Positions 1-7,663 of a stretch of DNA of 25,899 nucleotides are shown piece after piece. Within the stretch, counting starts at the first letter, position 1; the number at the start of each line of letters is the position of its first letter. The notes under the pieces were generated by a model. It saw only the letters and a program-made list of their open reading frames with translations, ran no database searches and was not told the DNA's origin. The translations under genes and the position numbers were made by a program. Source of the stretch: an uncultured bacterium (GTDB lineage Bacteria; Bacillota; Clostridia; Oscillospirales; Oscillospiraceae); the NCBI GenBank assembly GCA_905214155.1, contig CAJMLC010000008.1, positions 1 to 25,899 of the forward strand. Direction: 5' to 3'.

Positions 1-330
1 GCTGCCGAGCTGTTTGCCGGAGAGGACGTGGAAGTGGATGTGGTGGACGGTCTGCCCGGCGAGCTCGCCGACATTCGTCACCACGCGGTATCCATCTGCG
101 AAGCCCTGCTCCTTCGCGATCTTCGCGATGACCGCGTAGATGTGGCCGATGACGGCGGCGTTCTCCTCCGTCGCCTCGGCGGCGGAAGCGAAATGCTGCT
201 TCGGCACGACGAGGAAGTGCGTCGGCGCGAGCGGCGCAATGTCGAGGAACGCCAGGCACTGGTCGTCCTCATAGACCTTCGTCGTCGGGATCTCGCCGTG
301 GATGATCTTGCAGAACAGGCAATCAGACAT
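1..330 (-). CDS. HIT-family nucleotide hydrolase (HinT-like), C-terminus cut by window edge
   Basis: Reading the minus strand from ATG 328-330 gives a protein beginning MSDCLFCKIIHGEIPTTKVY and running 110 codons to the edge of the window. The first residues carry the C-x2-C pair typical of bacterial HIT proteins. Near the end sits the histidine triad HHIHFHVL, whose histidines form the active site that cleaves purine nucleoside phosphoramidates and similar adducts. Family members are about 112-115 residues, so only a few C-terminal residues are missing. GGAGG lies just upstream, and the alaS stop codon is only 12 bases before the start, so this is the second gene of an alaS operon. The family is certain; the physiological substrate is not known from sequence. 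Confidence 0.93.
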   Translation of the reverse strand, partial: MSDCLFCKIIHGEIPTTKVYEDDQCLAFLDIAPLAPTHFLVVPKQHFASAAEATEENAAVIGHIYAVIAKIAKEQGFADGYRVVTNVGELAGQTVHHIHFHVLSGKQLGS

Positions 331-342
331 GTTCGTTCCTCC

Positions 343-3009
343 TTACTCCTTCACGTTCGCCGCGACGAAATCGTCCACGGCTGCCAGCGCATCGTCGACC
401 TTCAGCACATCCGTGCCGCCGCCCATGGCGCTGTCCGGCTTGCCGCCGCCTTTGCCGCCGACGATCGGCGCAATATTGCGGATGATGTCGCCGGCCTTGA
501 TGCCGTGCGCGATGGCATTCTTGCCGCACACGGCCAGCAGCGTCACCTTCTCGCCGTTCACCGTGCTCAGCACCGCGACGGTGTCGGGGTTGCGGTCGCG
601 CAGGAAGTCGCCCAGCTTTCGCAGGTCGTTCGCCTCCATGTTCTCGCGGCTCACGGTCACGACCTTCAGGCCCGCGACGCTCTTGCCAGAGAAGAGCATG
701 CTGTCCACATCGCTGGAGAACATCCGGTCCTTCAGCTTTTCGATGGCCTGATGCAGCTCCTTGATCTCGCGCATGCTGCTCTCCGCCTTGGCCAGCAGCT
801 CGCCCGGCGTCGTCTTGAGGACCTCCGCTGCGCGCACCAGCCGCGCATTCATCTCGTCCACCTGGTCGAGGAACGCCTGACCGGTGACCGCCTCGATGCG
901 GCGCACGCCGGAGGCGACGGACGTCTCGCTCGTGATGCGGAACGGGCCGATCTTCGCTGTGTTGTCCACGTGCGTGCCGCCGCAGAGCTCGACCGACCAG
1001 CCGCCCATGTTGACCACGCGGACGACGTCGCCGTATTTTTCGCCGAACAGCGCAATCGCGCCGGCCTTCTTTGCCTCTTCAATCGGCATCTCGCGGACGT
1101 CGACATCGAGGCCCGCGAGGATCTGCTCGCTGACGAGGCGGCTCACCTCGCGCAGCTCCTCTGCCGTCACGGCGGAGAAATGCGTGAAGTCATAGCGCAG
1201 CCGGTCTTCCTCGACGAGCGAGCCGGCTTGATGCGCATGGTCGCCCAGCACCGTCCGCAGCGCCTGATCGAGCAGGTGCGTCGCGGAGTGCGCGCGCATG
1301 ATGGCGCGGCGGCGCGTCTCATCGACCCGCGCCTCGACCGTGTCGCCCACGGCGAAGCTGCCGCGCGTGACCTTGCCATAGTGCATGAATTTGCCGCCCT
1401 TGTTCTTCTGGACATCGAGCACGGTGAACTCCGCCTCCAGCGTGCAGATCACACCGTGGTCGGCCGTCTGGCCGCCCATCTCGGCGTAGAACGGCGTCTG
1501 ATCGAGCACGAGGATCGCATCCGTGCCTTCCGTCACGGCGTCGCGCAGCTCGTCCTCGGCCACGATGGCCACGATCTTGCCCTCGTCCACAAACCGGTCA
1601 TAGCCGGTGAACTTGCTTGCCGGGATCTCCTTGCCGAACTCGACGCCGGCCCAGCCGAGGTCGCCGAGGGCCTTTCTGGCCTCACGCGCGCGGGCCTTCT
1701 GCTCCTGCATCAGCTGACGGAACGCCTCGTCGTCGACGCTCATGCCCTCTTCCGCGACCATCTCGTTCGTCAGGTCGATCGGGAAGCCGTAGGTGTCGTA
1801 CAGCTTGAACGCATCCGCGCCGGAGAAGACCGTCTCGCCCTTGGCCTTGTGCCCGGCCAGCATATCGGCAAAGATCTTCATGCCGCCGTCGATGGTCTTG
1901 GCGAAGTTCTCCTCCTCCGTGCGCACCACGCGGGTGATATAGCTCTGCTTCTCGCGCAGTTCGGGATACTGGCACTCGTTCTCATGGATGACCGTGTCGA
2001 CCACCTCATAGAGGAACGGCTCGTTCACGCCAAGCAGCTTGCCGTGCCGCGCAGCTCTGCGCAGCAGGCGGCGCAGGACATAGCCGCGCCCTTCGTTCGA
2101 CGGCAGGATGCCGTCGCAGATCATAAACGTCGAAGAGCGGATATGGTCGGTGATGACGCGCAGCGAGATGTCCTTCTTCTGGCTCTCGCCGTAGTGCGCG
2201 CCGGTCAGCTCGGAGACCTTATGCGTGATGTTCATCACGGTGTCCACATCGAACAGCGAGCCCACGTTCTGGCACACGCAGGCCAGGCGCTCGAGTCCCA
2301 TGCCGGTGTCGATGTTCTTCTGCTTCAGCTCGGTGTAGTGGTTGTGGCCGTCGTTGTCAAACTGCGAGAAGACCACGTTCCAGACCTCGACATATCGGTC
2401 GCAGTCGCAGCCGACCGTGCAGCCCGGCTTGCCGCAGCCGTACTCCGCACCGCGGTCATAGTAAATTTCAGAGCACGGGCCGCACGGACCGGAGCCATGC
2501 TCCCAGAAGTTGTCCTCTTTGCCGAACTTGAAGATGCGCTCCTTCGGAATGCCGATCTCCTCGTTCCAGATGCGGAAGGCCTCTTCGTCGGCAGGCGTCG
2601 TCTCGTTGCCCGCAAACACGGACGGATAGAGGCGATCCGGCTCCAGGCCGACCCACTCCGGGCTGGTCAGGAATTCCCACGCCCAGGGAATGGCCTCCTT
2701 CTTGAAATAGTCGCCGAAGGAGAAGTTGCCCAGCATCTCAAAATAGGTGCCGTGCCGGGCCGTCTTGCCGACGTTTTCGATGTCGCCGGTGCGGATGCAC
2801 TTCTGACAGGTCGTCACGCGGCGGCGGGGCGGCTCTTCCTCGCCCTTGAACCACGGCTTCATCGGCGTCATGCCGGCGTTGATGAGCAGGATGGACTTGT
2901 CGTTCTGCGGCACGAGCGAAAAGCTCGGTAGGCGCAGATGACCTTTCGTCTCGAAGAACTTCAGGAACATCTCCCGCAGCTCGTTCAGACCATAAGCTTT
3001 ATGTGCCAT
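343..3009 (-). CDS. alaS: Alanine--tRNA ligase
   Basis: An 888-residue cytoplasmic class II aminoacyl-tRNA synthetase that charges tRNA-Ala. The N-terminus (MAHKAYGLNELREMF) leads into the catalytic core, with TTCQKCIRTGDIENVG and the RHGTYFEMLGNFSFGDYF motif 2 region. The editing domain has the zinc-type HSATH motif near residue 573 and CGGTH near 676, which hydrolyse Ser/Gly-tRNA-Ala. The C-terminal DHHA1 part ends with a glycine-rich GGKGGGKPD segment. Length is normal. ATG at 3007-3009 is preferred over TTG at 3013-3015 because AAAGGAG lies 8 bases upstream of it. The HIT gene follows 12 bases downstream. Expression should depend on tRNA-Ala charging through the T-box leader upstream. Confidence 0.98.
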   Translation of the reverse strand: MAHKAYGLNELREMFLKFFETKGHLRLPSFSLVPQNDKSILLINAGMTPMKPWFKGEEEPPRRRVTTCQKCIRTGDIENVGKTARHGTYFEMLGNFSFGDYFKKEAIPWAWEFLTSPEWVGLEPDRLYPSVFAGNETTPADEEAFRIWNEEIGIPKERIFKFGKEDNFWEHGSGPCGPCSEIYYDRGAEYGCGKPGCTVGCDCDRYVEVWNVVFSQFDNDGHNHYTELKQKNIDTGMGLERLACVCQNVGSLFDVDTVMNITHKVSELTGAHYGESQKKDISLRVITDHIRSSTFMICDGILPSNEGRGYVLRRLLRRAARHGKLLGVNEPFLYEVVDTVIHENECQYPELREKQSYITRVVRTEEENFAKTIDGGMKIFADMLAGHKAKGETVFSGADAFKLYDTYGFPIDLTNEMVAEEGMSVDDEAFRQLMQEQKARAREARKALGDLGWAGVEFGKEIPASKFTGYDRFVDEGKIVAIVAEDELRDAVTEGTDAILVLDQTPFYAEMGGQTADHGVICTLEAEFTVLDVQKNKGGKFMHYGKVTRGSFAVGDTVEARVDETRRRAIMRAHSATHLLDQALRTVLGDHAHQAGSLVEEDRLRYDFTHFSAVTAEELREVSRLVSEQILAGLDVDVREMPIEEAKKAGAIALFGEKYGDVVRVVNMGGWSVELCGGTHVDNTAKIGPFRITSETSVASGVRRIEAVTGQAFLDQVDEMNARLVRAAEVLKTTPGELLAKAESSMREIKELHQAIEKLKDRMFSSDVDSMLFSGKSVAGLKVVTVSRENMEANDLRKLGDFLRDRNPDTVAVLSTVNGEKVTLLAVCGKNAIAHGIKAGDIIRNIAPIVGGKGGGKPDSAMGGGTDVLKVDDALAAVDDFVAANVKE

Positions 3010-3069
3010 TGTCAAAACTCCTTTAACAAATAATTACGATTTTGGAGAACTCCTCGTCGCAGCGAATGT

Positions 3070-3215
3070 CTTCCCCTCTGGGGAAGGTGCCGAGCGGAGC
3101 GAGGCGGATGAGGGTCGGGGAGCAGTAACGAATTGCGTCACATTTGGATGAGTGCTCCATACCCTCATCCGTCTGCTCCGCTTCGCGTCGCAGCCACCTT
3201 CCCCCAAGGGAAGGC
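3070..3215. repeat. MITE-like inverted pair of hairpin repeats in the alaS 5' UTR
   Basis: Two copies of one unit face each other. The left copy (3070-3114) has a hairpin CTTCCCC/GGGGAAG, a short GC-rich variable part, and the tail CGGATGAGGG. The right copy (about 3163-3215), read on the minus strand, has the same order: CTTCCC..GGGGAAGGTGGC, a variable stem with CGAAG at its tip, then ACGGATGAGGG. The whole block could fold as a long imperfect stem. It has no coding content. It lies between the T-box terminator and alaS, so it is part of the alaS mRNA leader. Confidence 0.75.
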
Positions 3216-3220
3216 TTTCT

Positions 3221-3240
3221 GGCCGATGAGGGCATCGGCC
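3221..3240. repeat. Short palindrome, 8-bp arms
   Basis: GGCCGATG and CATCGGCC flank the four-base loop AGGG, a perfect stem that can form on either strand. It lies between the two larger repeats of the alaS leader. No gene or promoter is visible in it. Confidence 0.6.
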
Positions 3241-3260
3241 CCTACGACCTGTTACCTGCG

Positions 3261-3366
3261 TTTCAGCGAAAGATTTTGGCCCAAGGCAAGATTTGAAGGA
3301 CGCAGACATCCTTTGTGGATTTCAAGTCCTTCAAACCGCCGCATTGGGGCAAAAGATTCGCTGAAA
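3261..3366. repeat. Nested inverted-repeat element directly after the T-box terminator
   Basis: The outer arms 3261-3283 (TTTCAGCGAAAGATTTTGG...) and 3345-3366 (reverse complement TTTCAGCGAATCTTTTGCC...) are imperfect inverted repeats. Inside them 3292-3301 (TTTGAAGGAC) and 3326-3335 (GTCCTTCAAA) form a second, perfect 10-bp pair. The roughly 106-base unit should fold into a long hairpin. The right arm overlaps the A/T run of the T-box terminator. It looks like a non-autonomous mobile repeat or a structured leader element; only one copy is present here. Confidence 0.55.
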
Positions 3367-3394
3367 AAATCGCCCCTACACTCGTAGGGGCGAT
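3364..3394 (-). terminator. Intrinsic terminator of the alaS T-box leader
   Basis: On the minus strand an 11-bp perfect stem (ATCGCCCCTAC / GTAGGGGCGAT, loop GAGT) is followed by a run of six T residues. It follows the T-box sequence closely, as expected for the terminator that is disrupted when uncharged tRNA binds. Confidence 0.93.
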
Positions 3395-3585
3395 TTGTAT
3401 CGCGGTACCACCCTAATTTACGCCATTGGCGTATCTCAGTCTCGCGTTATCGGGCGAAGCCCGCCGCGCTCGTCGCGCAGATGCTCCGAACTGGCTGAAG
3501 ATCTTTGCCGCCGAAGGGCTTCCACCGTCCCCTTCTCTCTTTTGGCGCGCCGAACTTCTCGGTTCTTCCTCGCAAATCTATATTT
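3395..3585 (-). promoter_or_regulatory. T-box riboswitch controlling alaS
   Basis: The minus strand carries the hallmark AGGGTGGTACCGCG (3401-3414), whose UGGU bulge pairs with the ACCA end of an uncharged tRNA; a discriminator A agrees with tRNA-Ala. Upstream in the transcript AGAGAG followed by GGTGGAAGC (about 3520-3541) matches the conserved apical part of T-box stem I. The leader starts just after a sigma-A promoter and ends in the terminator at 3364-3394. The family is established: low alanine charging should permit readthrough into alaS. The specifier codon was not resolved. GCC near 3495 and GCA near 3483, both alanine codons, are candidates. Confidence 0.93.
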
Positions 3586-3592
3586 CCTATGT

Positions 3593-3620
3593 ATTCTACC
3601 ACAAAAACGCAGAATGTCAA
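3593..3620 (-). promoter_or_regulatory. Sigma-A promoter of alaS
   Basis: Read on the minus strand: TTGACA (3615-3620), 16-base spacer, TAGAAT (3593-3598). Transcription should start near 3585, immediately before the T-box stem I. Confidence 0.88.
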
Positions 3621-3638
3621 CAGAAAAACGCTGCCATC

Positions 3639-3706
3639 CCGCCGCAGCGGAAGCCTTCCTTGTGTAAAGGGAGGTGGCATTTGCGAAGCAAATGACGGAG
3701 GGATTG
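3639..3706. repeat. Hairpin repeat, copy A, after the U32 gene
   Basis: The order is CCGCCGCAGCGG, a pyrimidine/purine hairpin (CCTTCCTT / AAGGGAGG), GTGG, a 7-bp stem 3678-3684/3688-3694 with loop GAA, and the tail GACGGAGGGATTGTC. It aligns base for base with the copy at 25547-25617 except in the variable stem. It begins right at the stop codon of the U32-family gene and separates that operon from the alaS promoter, so it may act as its transcription end, although no T-run is present. Confidence 0.8.
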
Positions 3707-4933
3707 TCACTTTCCAGACAATTCCACCGCATGCCGCACAAAGCTCAGCGGCGGCACGCGCTGCGGCAGCTTCACGCGGAAGCGCTGCTGCGGCGTGCGC
3801 ACCTCGGAAAGCTTCACGCCGTCCATGTCCTCCATCGGCCCGACCGTCCATGCGAACGGGCGGCAGTCCGGTCCGACGATCTCCACTTCGTCACCCACGG
3901 AAAACTTGTTCCGCAGGCTCAGCACAGCGTTCCCTTCCGCATCGCACGATTCGACCACCGCACAGATCTGCCACTGCCGGATGTAGCGCGAGCTTTCGGT
4001 GAACTGTCCCGGCTGCCCATAGAAGAAGCCCGTGGAATAGTGCCGATGGCTCACATGCTCCACTTCGTCGCGCCAGACCGGGTCGACGCCCTGTCCTTCG
4101 TAGACGCTGCGCAGCACATGGCTGTAGGCCCCGGTCACGATCGCGGCATAGTAGGCCGACTTCGCGCGGCCTTCAATTTTCAAACAGTCCACGCCCGCGT
4201 CAATGAGATCATCCAGATGGTCGATCATGCACATGTCGCGCGAGTTCATGATGTATGTGCCCTTTTCGTCCTCGAAGACCGGGAAATATTCACCCGGCCG
4301 CTTCTCCTCCATCAGTGCGTACTGATAACGGCAGGGCTGGGCACATTCGCCCCGGTTGCTGTCGCGCCCCGTCATATAGTTCGAGAGCAGGCAGCGCCCG
4401 GAATAGCTGACGCACATCGCCCCGTGGCAGAACGTCTCCAGCTCCAGCTCCGGCGAGACCTGTTCCCGAATGCCGAGGATCTCCGGCAAACTCAGCTCCC
4501 GCGCCAGCACGACGCGCTTGGCCCCGAGGTCAAACCAGCTCTGCGCGCAGACATAGTTTGCGATCGACTGCTGCGTCGAAATGTGCCGTTCGCAGCGCGG
4601 CGCATACTTGCCCGCCAGCGTAAACGCGCCGAGATCCGCCAGGATCAGCGCGTCCACGCCCGCATCCTGTAATTGTTCCAGATAGGCCGGGAGCTGCGCG
4701 ACCTCCTCGTTGCGCGGCATCGTGTTGACCGTCGCGTGGACGCGGACGCCGTGCTCGTGTGCCAGCGCCACGGCGCGCGGCAGCTCCTCCGGCGCAAAAT
4801 TCCCCGCAAACGAACGCATGCCGAAGCTCGTCCCCGCGAGGTACACCGCGTCCGCCCCATAGGCCACGGCCATCTGCAATTTTTCCATATCGCCCGCCGG
4901 AGCGAGCAGCTCAGGGCGTCTGCGTGTTCTCAT
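3707..4933 (-). CDS. U32-family protein, probable tRNA uridine 5-hydroxylation enzyme (TrhP/YrrO-like)
   Basis: 408 residues, starting with the family signature ELLAPAGDMEKLQMAVAYGA and FGMRSFAGNF. The conserved cysteine block at residues 168-201 (ETFCHGAMCVSYSGRC ... GECAQPCR) supplies C169, C174, C181, C197 and C201, the kind of set proposed to hold an iron-sulfur cluster in this family. Characterised relatives (TrhP, YrrO) make 5-hydroxyuridine at tRNA position 34 from prephenate; others such as RlhA modify rRNA, so the exact target is inferred. The old name 'peptidase U32' is probably misleading. The start overlaps the end of mltG by 23 bases, with AGGAGG 5 bases before ATG, suggesting translational coupling. 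Confidence 0.88.
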   Translation of the reverse strand: MRTRRRPELLAPAGDMEKLQMAVAYGADAVYLAGTSFGMRSFAGNFAPEELPRAVALAHEHGVRVHATVNTMPRNEEVAQLPAYLEQLQDAGVDALILADLGAFTLAGKYAPRCERHISTQQSIANYVCAQSWFDLGAKRVVLARELSLPEILGIREQVSPELELETFCHGAMCVSYSGRCLLSNYMTGRDSNRGECAQPCRYQYALMEEKRPGEYFPVFEDEKGTYIMNSRDMCMIDHLDDLIDAGVDCLKIEGRAKSAYYAAIVTGAYSHVLRSVYEGQGVDPVWRDEVEHVSHRHYSTGFFYGQPGQFTESSRYIRQWQICAVVESCDAEGNAVLSLRNKFSVGDEVEIVGPDCRPFAWTVGPMEDMDGVKLSEVRTPQQRFRVKLPQRVPPLSFVRHAVELSGK

Positions 4934-6422
4934 CGCTGCCTCCTGCCTCGCCGCCCGCGGCGGTTTCGTCGGTCTGCGCCGCGTCAGGCGCGGTCTCGTC
5001 CGCTGTATCTGCGGTCGTATCGTCCGCGTTCAGGCTCTCAAGGAAATCCTGATGCTCATAATACGTCCGCGAGAAATGATGGACGCCGTCATTGCCCAGC
5101 GCATAGAAATAATCATCACTCTCCGCGGGATAGAGCGCCGCACGGATGGACGCGATGCCCGGATTCGAGATCGGCCCCGCGGGCAGGCCCGCATTCTTAT
5201 ACGTGTTGTACGGGCTGATGATGCCCTTGTCCGCGTTCGAGAGGACTTCCTTCCGCTCGTCCAGCGCATACTGGATCGTCGCGTCGATCTCAAGGCACGG
5301 ATAGAGCTTGCTGCAGAGCCGGTTGTAGATGACCGCGGCAATGCTCGGGCTCTCGGACGCCTTGGCCGTCTCCTTCTCAATGAGCGAGGCGACAATGATG
5401 ACGTCGTGCATATCAAGCTTGGCCTCCGCGATCTCGCCGTCGGTGAAGCCGTTCGCGGCCATCTTTTCCGCGAGCTTCGCGTTCAGCTCGTCTACAGCGG
5501 CATGCATTTCCTCTGTGACCTTGCTGTCAAAGCGGCGCAGGAATTTATCCAGCACGTTGACCGGGTCGTCGCCCACGTAGAATTCATACGTGTCCGGGAA
5601 CAGATAACCCTCCAAGCGGTTTTTCTGTCCGTATGGCAGATCAGCCAGGAACGCGTAGTCATATTCGTGGTTCGCCGCCGCATCCTCCAGCTGCTCCACC
5701 GTGCAGACCCCATTTTCGGCCAGCAGCGCGAAGATGTCTTCGCACTCATAGCCCTCCGGGATCATGACGGTCGCCGTCGCGCGGTCGCCCGACGTACGCA
5801 CCATGCCGTTCACCAGCGCGTGATAGTCATACGCGCCGCGCAGCTCATACGTACCGGGGTCGATCTTCCGCTCCGCCTTGGAGAACCAGCAGTAGAACTT
5901 GAACAGCCATTCATATTGGATCAGACCCTTGTCCTTCAGCTCCGCGCTCACCTGCGCGATCGTCGCGTTCTCCGGCACCGTCACGTTCACCGCGACGTTT
6001 TCCCGCGTCAGCGCGAGCATATCGTCCGCGCAGCGCCATCCGCCGATGGCCAGCAGCACGCTCGCCGCCAGCACGCAGCAGACATATACAAATACCCGTA
6101 CGCCCGCCGGCAGGCGGAATTTTTCCCGCTCTGTCGCTTCCTCGTCCGGCTGCTCCTCGTCGACGGTCAGGTCGGCATACTCATCCGGCAGCTGCGGCTC
6201 AAACGCCGGCATCGCCGCCTTCGGCGGCTCCGGCTCTGCCGGAGCTTCGCCCGCCGCGTCAAACGTGTCCGCCGTATCCGGCTCCTGCACGGGTTCGTCC
6301 GCCGGGCTGCCCATCATCGCGTCCACACGCGCGATCTCCTCGCGCGCGCCGCGCAGCAGCTCCTCCAGCGAGAGATCGTCAAATCGCTCTTCCGAATGTT
6401 CGTTTTTTTCCGGTTCGGCCAT
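4911..6422 (-). CDS. mltG: Endolytic transglycosylase MltG (YceG-like)
   Basis: 503 residues. An acidic cytoplasmic region (1-105) precedes one membrane segment (about 107-128, VRVFVYVCCVLAASVLL), a LysM-like stretch (about 145-215), and the catalytic YceG domain outside the membrane. The family motif VASLIEKET lies at 344-352, with the catalytic glutamate among E349/E351, followed by AAVIYNRL and GLPAGPISNPG. MltG cuts nascent peptidoglycan strands and is thought to set glycan length. The C-terminal 40 or so residues form a low-complexity tail rich in D, T, A and E, unusual but common in GC-rich Clostridia. It lies 21 bases downstream of the DJ-1 gene in the same operon. Confidence 0.95.
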   Translation of the reverse strand: MAEPEKNEHSEERFDDLSLEELLRGAREEIARVDAMMGSPADEPVQEPDTADTFDAAGEAPAEPEPPKAAMPAFEPQLPDEYADLTVDEEQPDEEATEREKFRLPAGVRVFVYVCCVLAASVLLAIGGWRCADDMLALTRENVAVNVTVPENATIAQVSAELKDKGLIQYEWLFKFYCWFSKAERKIDPGTYELRGAYDYHALVNGMVRTSGDRATATVMIPEGYECEDIFALLAENGVCTVEQLEDAAANHEYDYAFLADLPYGQKNRLEGYLFPDTYEFYVGDDPVNVLDKFLRRFDSKVTEEMHAAVDELNAKLAEKMAANGFTDGEIAEAKLDMHDVIIVASLIEKETAKASESPSIAAVIYNRLCSKLYPCLEIDATIQYALDERKEVLSNADKGIISPYNTYKNAGLPAGPISNPGIASIRAALYPAESDDYFYALGNDGVHHFSRTYYEHQDFLESLNADDTTADTADETAPDAAQTDETAAGGEAGGSDENTQTP

Positions 6423-6443
6423 ATTGTCCCTCCGTTTGCCGCG

Positions 6444-6986
6444 TTATCCGCGGATGACCATTCCTTCCGCGACATCTGCCGCCGTCTGCTCGCCGCGCAG
6501 CGCCGCCAGCAGCTTCAGCCCGAACGCAAACGACGCGCCGGGCGCCTGCCCGGTGATCAGCTTGCCGTCCTGCTGCGCCTGCACCGGCGTATACTCCGTC
6601 CCCGGCATCTGCGTCTCGCAGCCGGGATAGCAGGTCGCCCTGCGGCCCGCCGTGATGCCGAGCTTCGCCAGCACCGTCGGCCCCGCGCAGATGGCCGCGA
6701 CATATTTGCCGCCGTCCCACGCGCGCTTCACCGCGTCCAGCGCCGCCTCGCAGCCCAAAATGCTCTCCACGCCGCCGAGCCCGCCCGGCAGCACGATCAT
6801 CTCCAGCGCGTTCTGGTCGATCTCCTCGACTGTGCAGTCCGCCGCGACCGTGACGCCATGCGCCGCCTCGACGGTCTTTCCGCCGAGGCCGGCCAGCTTC
6901 ACGTCCACGCCGCCGCGCCGCAGAATGTCGCAAGGCGCGATCGCCTCGACCGGCTCAAATCCCTTGCCCAGAATGATGTATACCAT
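6444..6986 (-). CDS. DJ-1/PfpI family protein
   Basis: 180 residues, a single DJ-1/PfpI fold. The reactive cysteine sits in the nucleophile elbow VAAICAGPTVLAKLG (C100), and E14 in GFEPVEAIAP corresponds to the glutamate that polarises it; the spacing (86 residues) is close to that of human DJ-1. Relatives such as YajL and DJ-1 act in oxidative-stress defence and have been reported as glyoxalases or deglycases, a debated activity. Only 3 bases separate it from the tmk-like gene upstream. Function beyond family cannot be read from the sequence. Confidence 0.9.
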   Translation of the reverse strand: MVYIILGKGFEPVEAIAPCDILRRGGVDVKLAGLGGKTVEAAHGVTVAADCTVEEIDQNALEMIVLPGGLGGVESILGCEAALDAVKRAWDGGKYVAAICAGPTVLAKLGITAGRRATCYPGCETQMPGTEYTPVQAQQDGKLITGQAPGASFAFGLKLLAALRGEQTAADVAEGMVIRG

Positions 6987-6989
6987 AAT

Positions 6990-7658
6990 TCAATCCTCCA
7001 AACACGATTTTACGATCGCATAAACTTCCTCGTGGATGTCCTCCACGCTCCGGATGGCCCCATCCTTCGCGCACGAGACCGTCCGCCAGCCGTAATACGC
7101 GGCCGCGTGCAGCGCCACGTCGCGGCACTTTTTCAGATAATCCTCGTCGCGCTCATGGATGTCGGCGTGCGTGCCGGTGCTCTGCTCGCGCTTTCGCATC
7201 AGCTGCTCGCTCAGCTCCACCGGCATGTCCAGCAGCACCACCAGATCCGGCCGCGGCAGACCCATCCGGTCATACTCGAGGTCATAGAGCCAGCGGAAGA
7301 ATTCCGCCCGCTCCCCTTCCGGGACTTTACTGCCCTGATGCACCGCGTTCGACGTCGTGTACCGGTCGGACACGACCAGCCCGCCGCCCTGATAATAGTC
7401 CTTCCACACGCGCTGATAGGACGCATAGCGGTCGACCGCGTAAAAGGTCGACGCGGCGTATGCGTTCACGGCCTTCGGGTCGTCGCCGAACGCGCCGCCG
7501 AGGTACATCCGGATCAGCGCCGACGACGGTTCCTCATACTGTGGGAAGCGCAGCCGCTGAAAGCCGATCTGCTCCGCTTCGAGCCGTTTGGCCAGTAACT
7601 CAAACTGTGTGGACTTGCCGCTTCCGTCTGTTCCTTCAAATACGATCAGTTTTCCCAT
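6990..7658 (-). CDS. tmk: Thymidylate kinase-like nucleoside monophosphate kinase
   Basis: 222 residues. The P-loop is FEGTDGSGKST (residues 7-17), and the DR motif with SDRYTTSNAVHQG is at 97-109. A C-terminal region with lid-type basic residues (RKREQSTGTHADIHERD) follows. This pattern fits dTMP kinase, which phosphorylates dTMP to dTDP for DNA synthesis. The VNAYAASTFYAVDRYASY segment is typical of a clostridial branch sometimes labelled deoxynucleoside kinase, so substrate choice is less certain than the fold. It starts 5 bases after the tagA-like gene. Confidence 0.87.
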   Translation of the reverse strand: MGKLIVFEGTDGSGKSTQFELLAKRLEAEQIGFQRLRFPQYEEPSSALIRMYLGGAFGDDPKAVNAYAASTFYAVDRYASYQRVWKDYYQGGGLVVSDRYTTSNAVHQGSKVPEGERAEFFRWLYDLEYDRMGLPRPDLVVLLDMPVELSEQLMRKREQSTGTHADIHERDEDYLKKCRDVALHAAAYYGWRTVSCAKDGAIRSVEDIHEEVYAIVKSCLED

Positions 7659-7663
7659 TTCTG

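Noticed and set aside
28..2931. A 967-codon open frame on the plus strand opposite alaS
   Set aside because: The opposite strand encodes an unmistakable AlaS. The plus frame is rich in R, A, H, D and V with no motif and no ribosome site; long antisense frames are expected in GC-rich coding DNA.
5052..7598. An 848-codon plus-strand frame opposite mltG, DJ-1 and tmk
   Set aside because: It runs across three real genes and their junctions with no domain or start signal.
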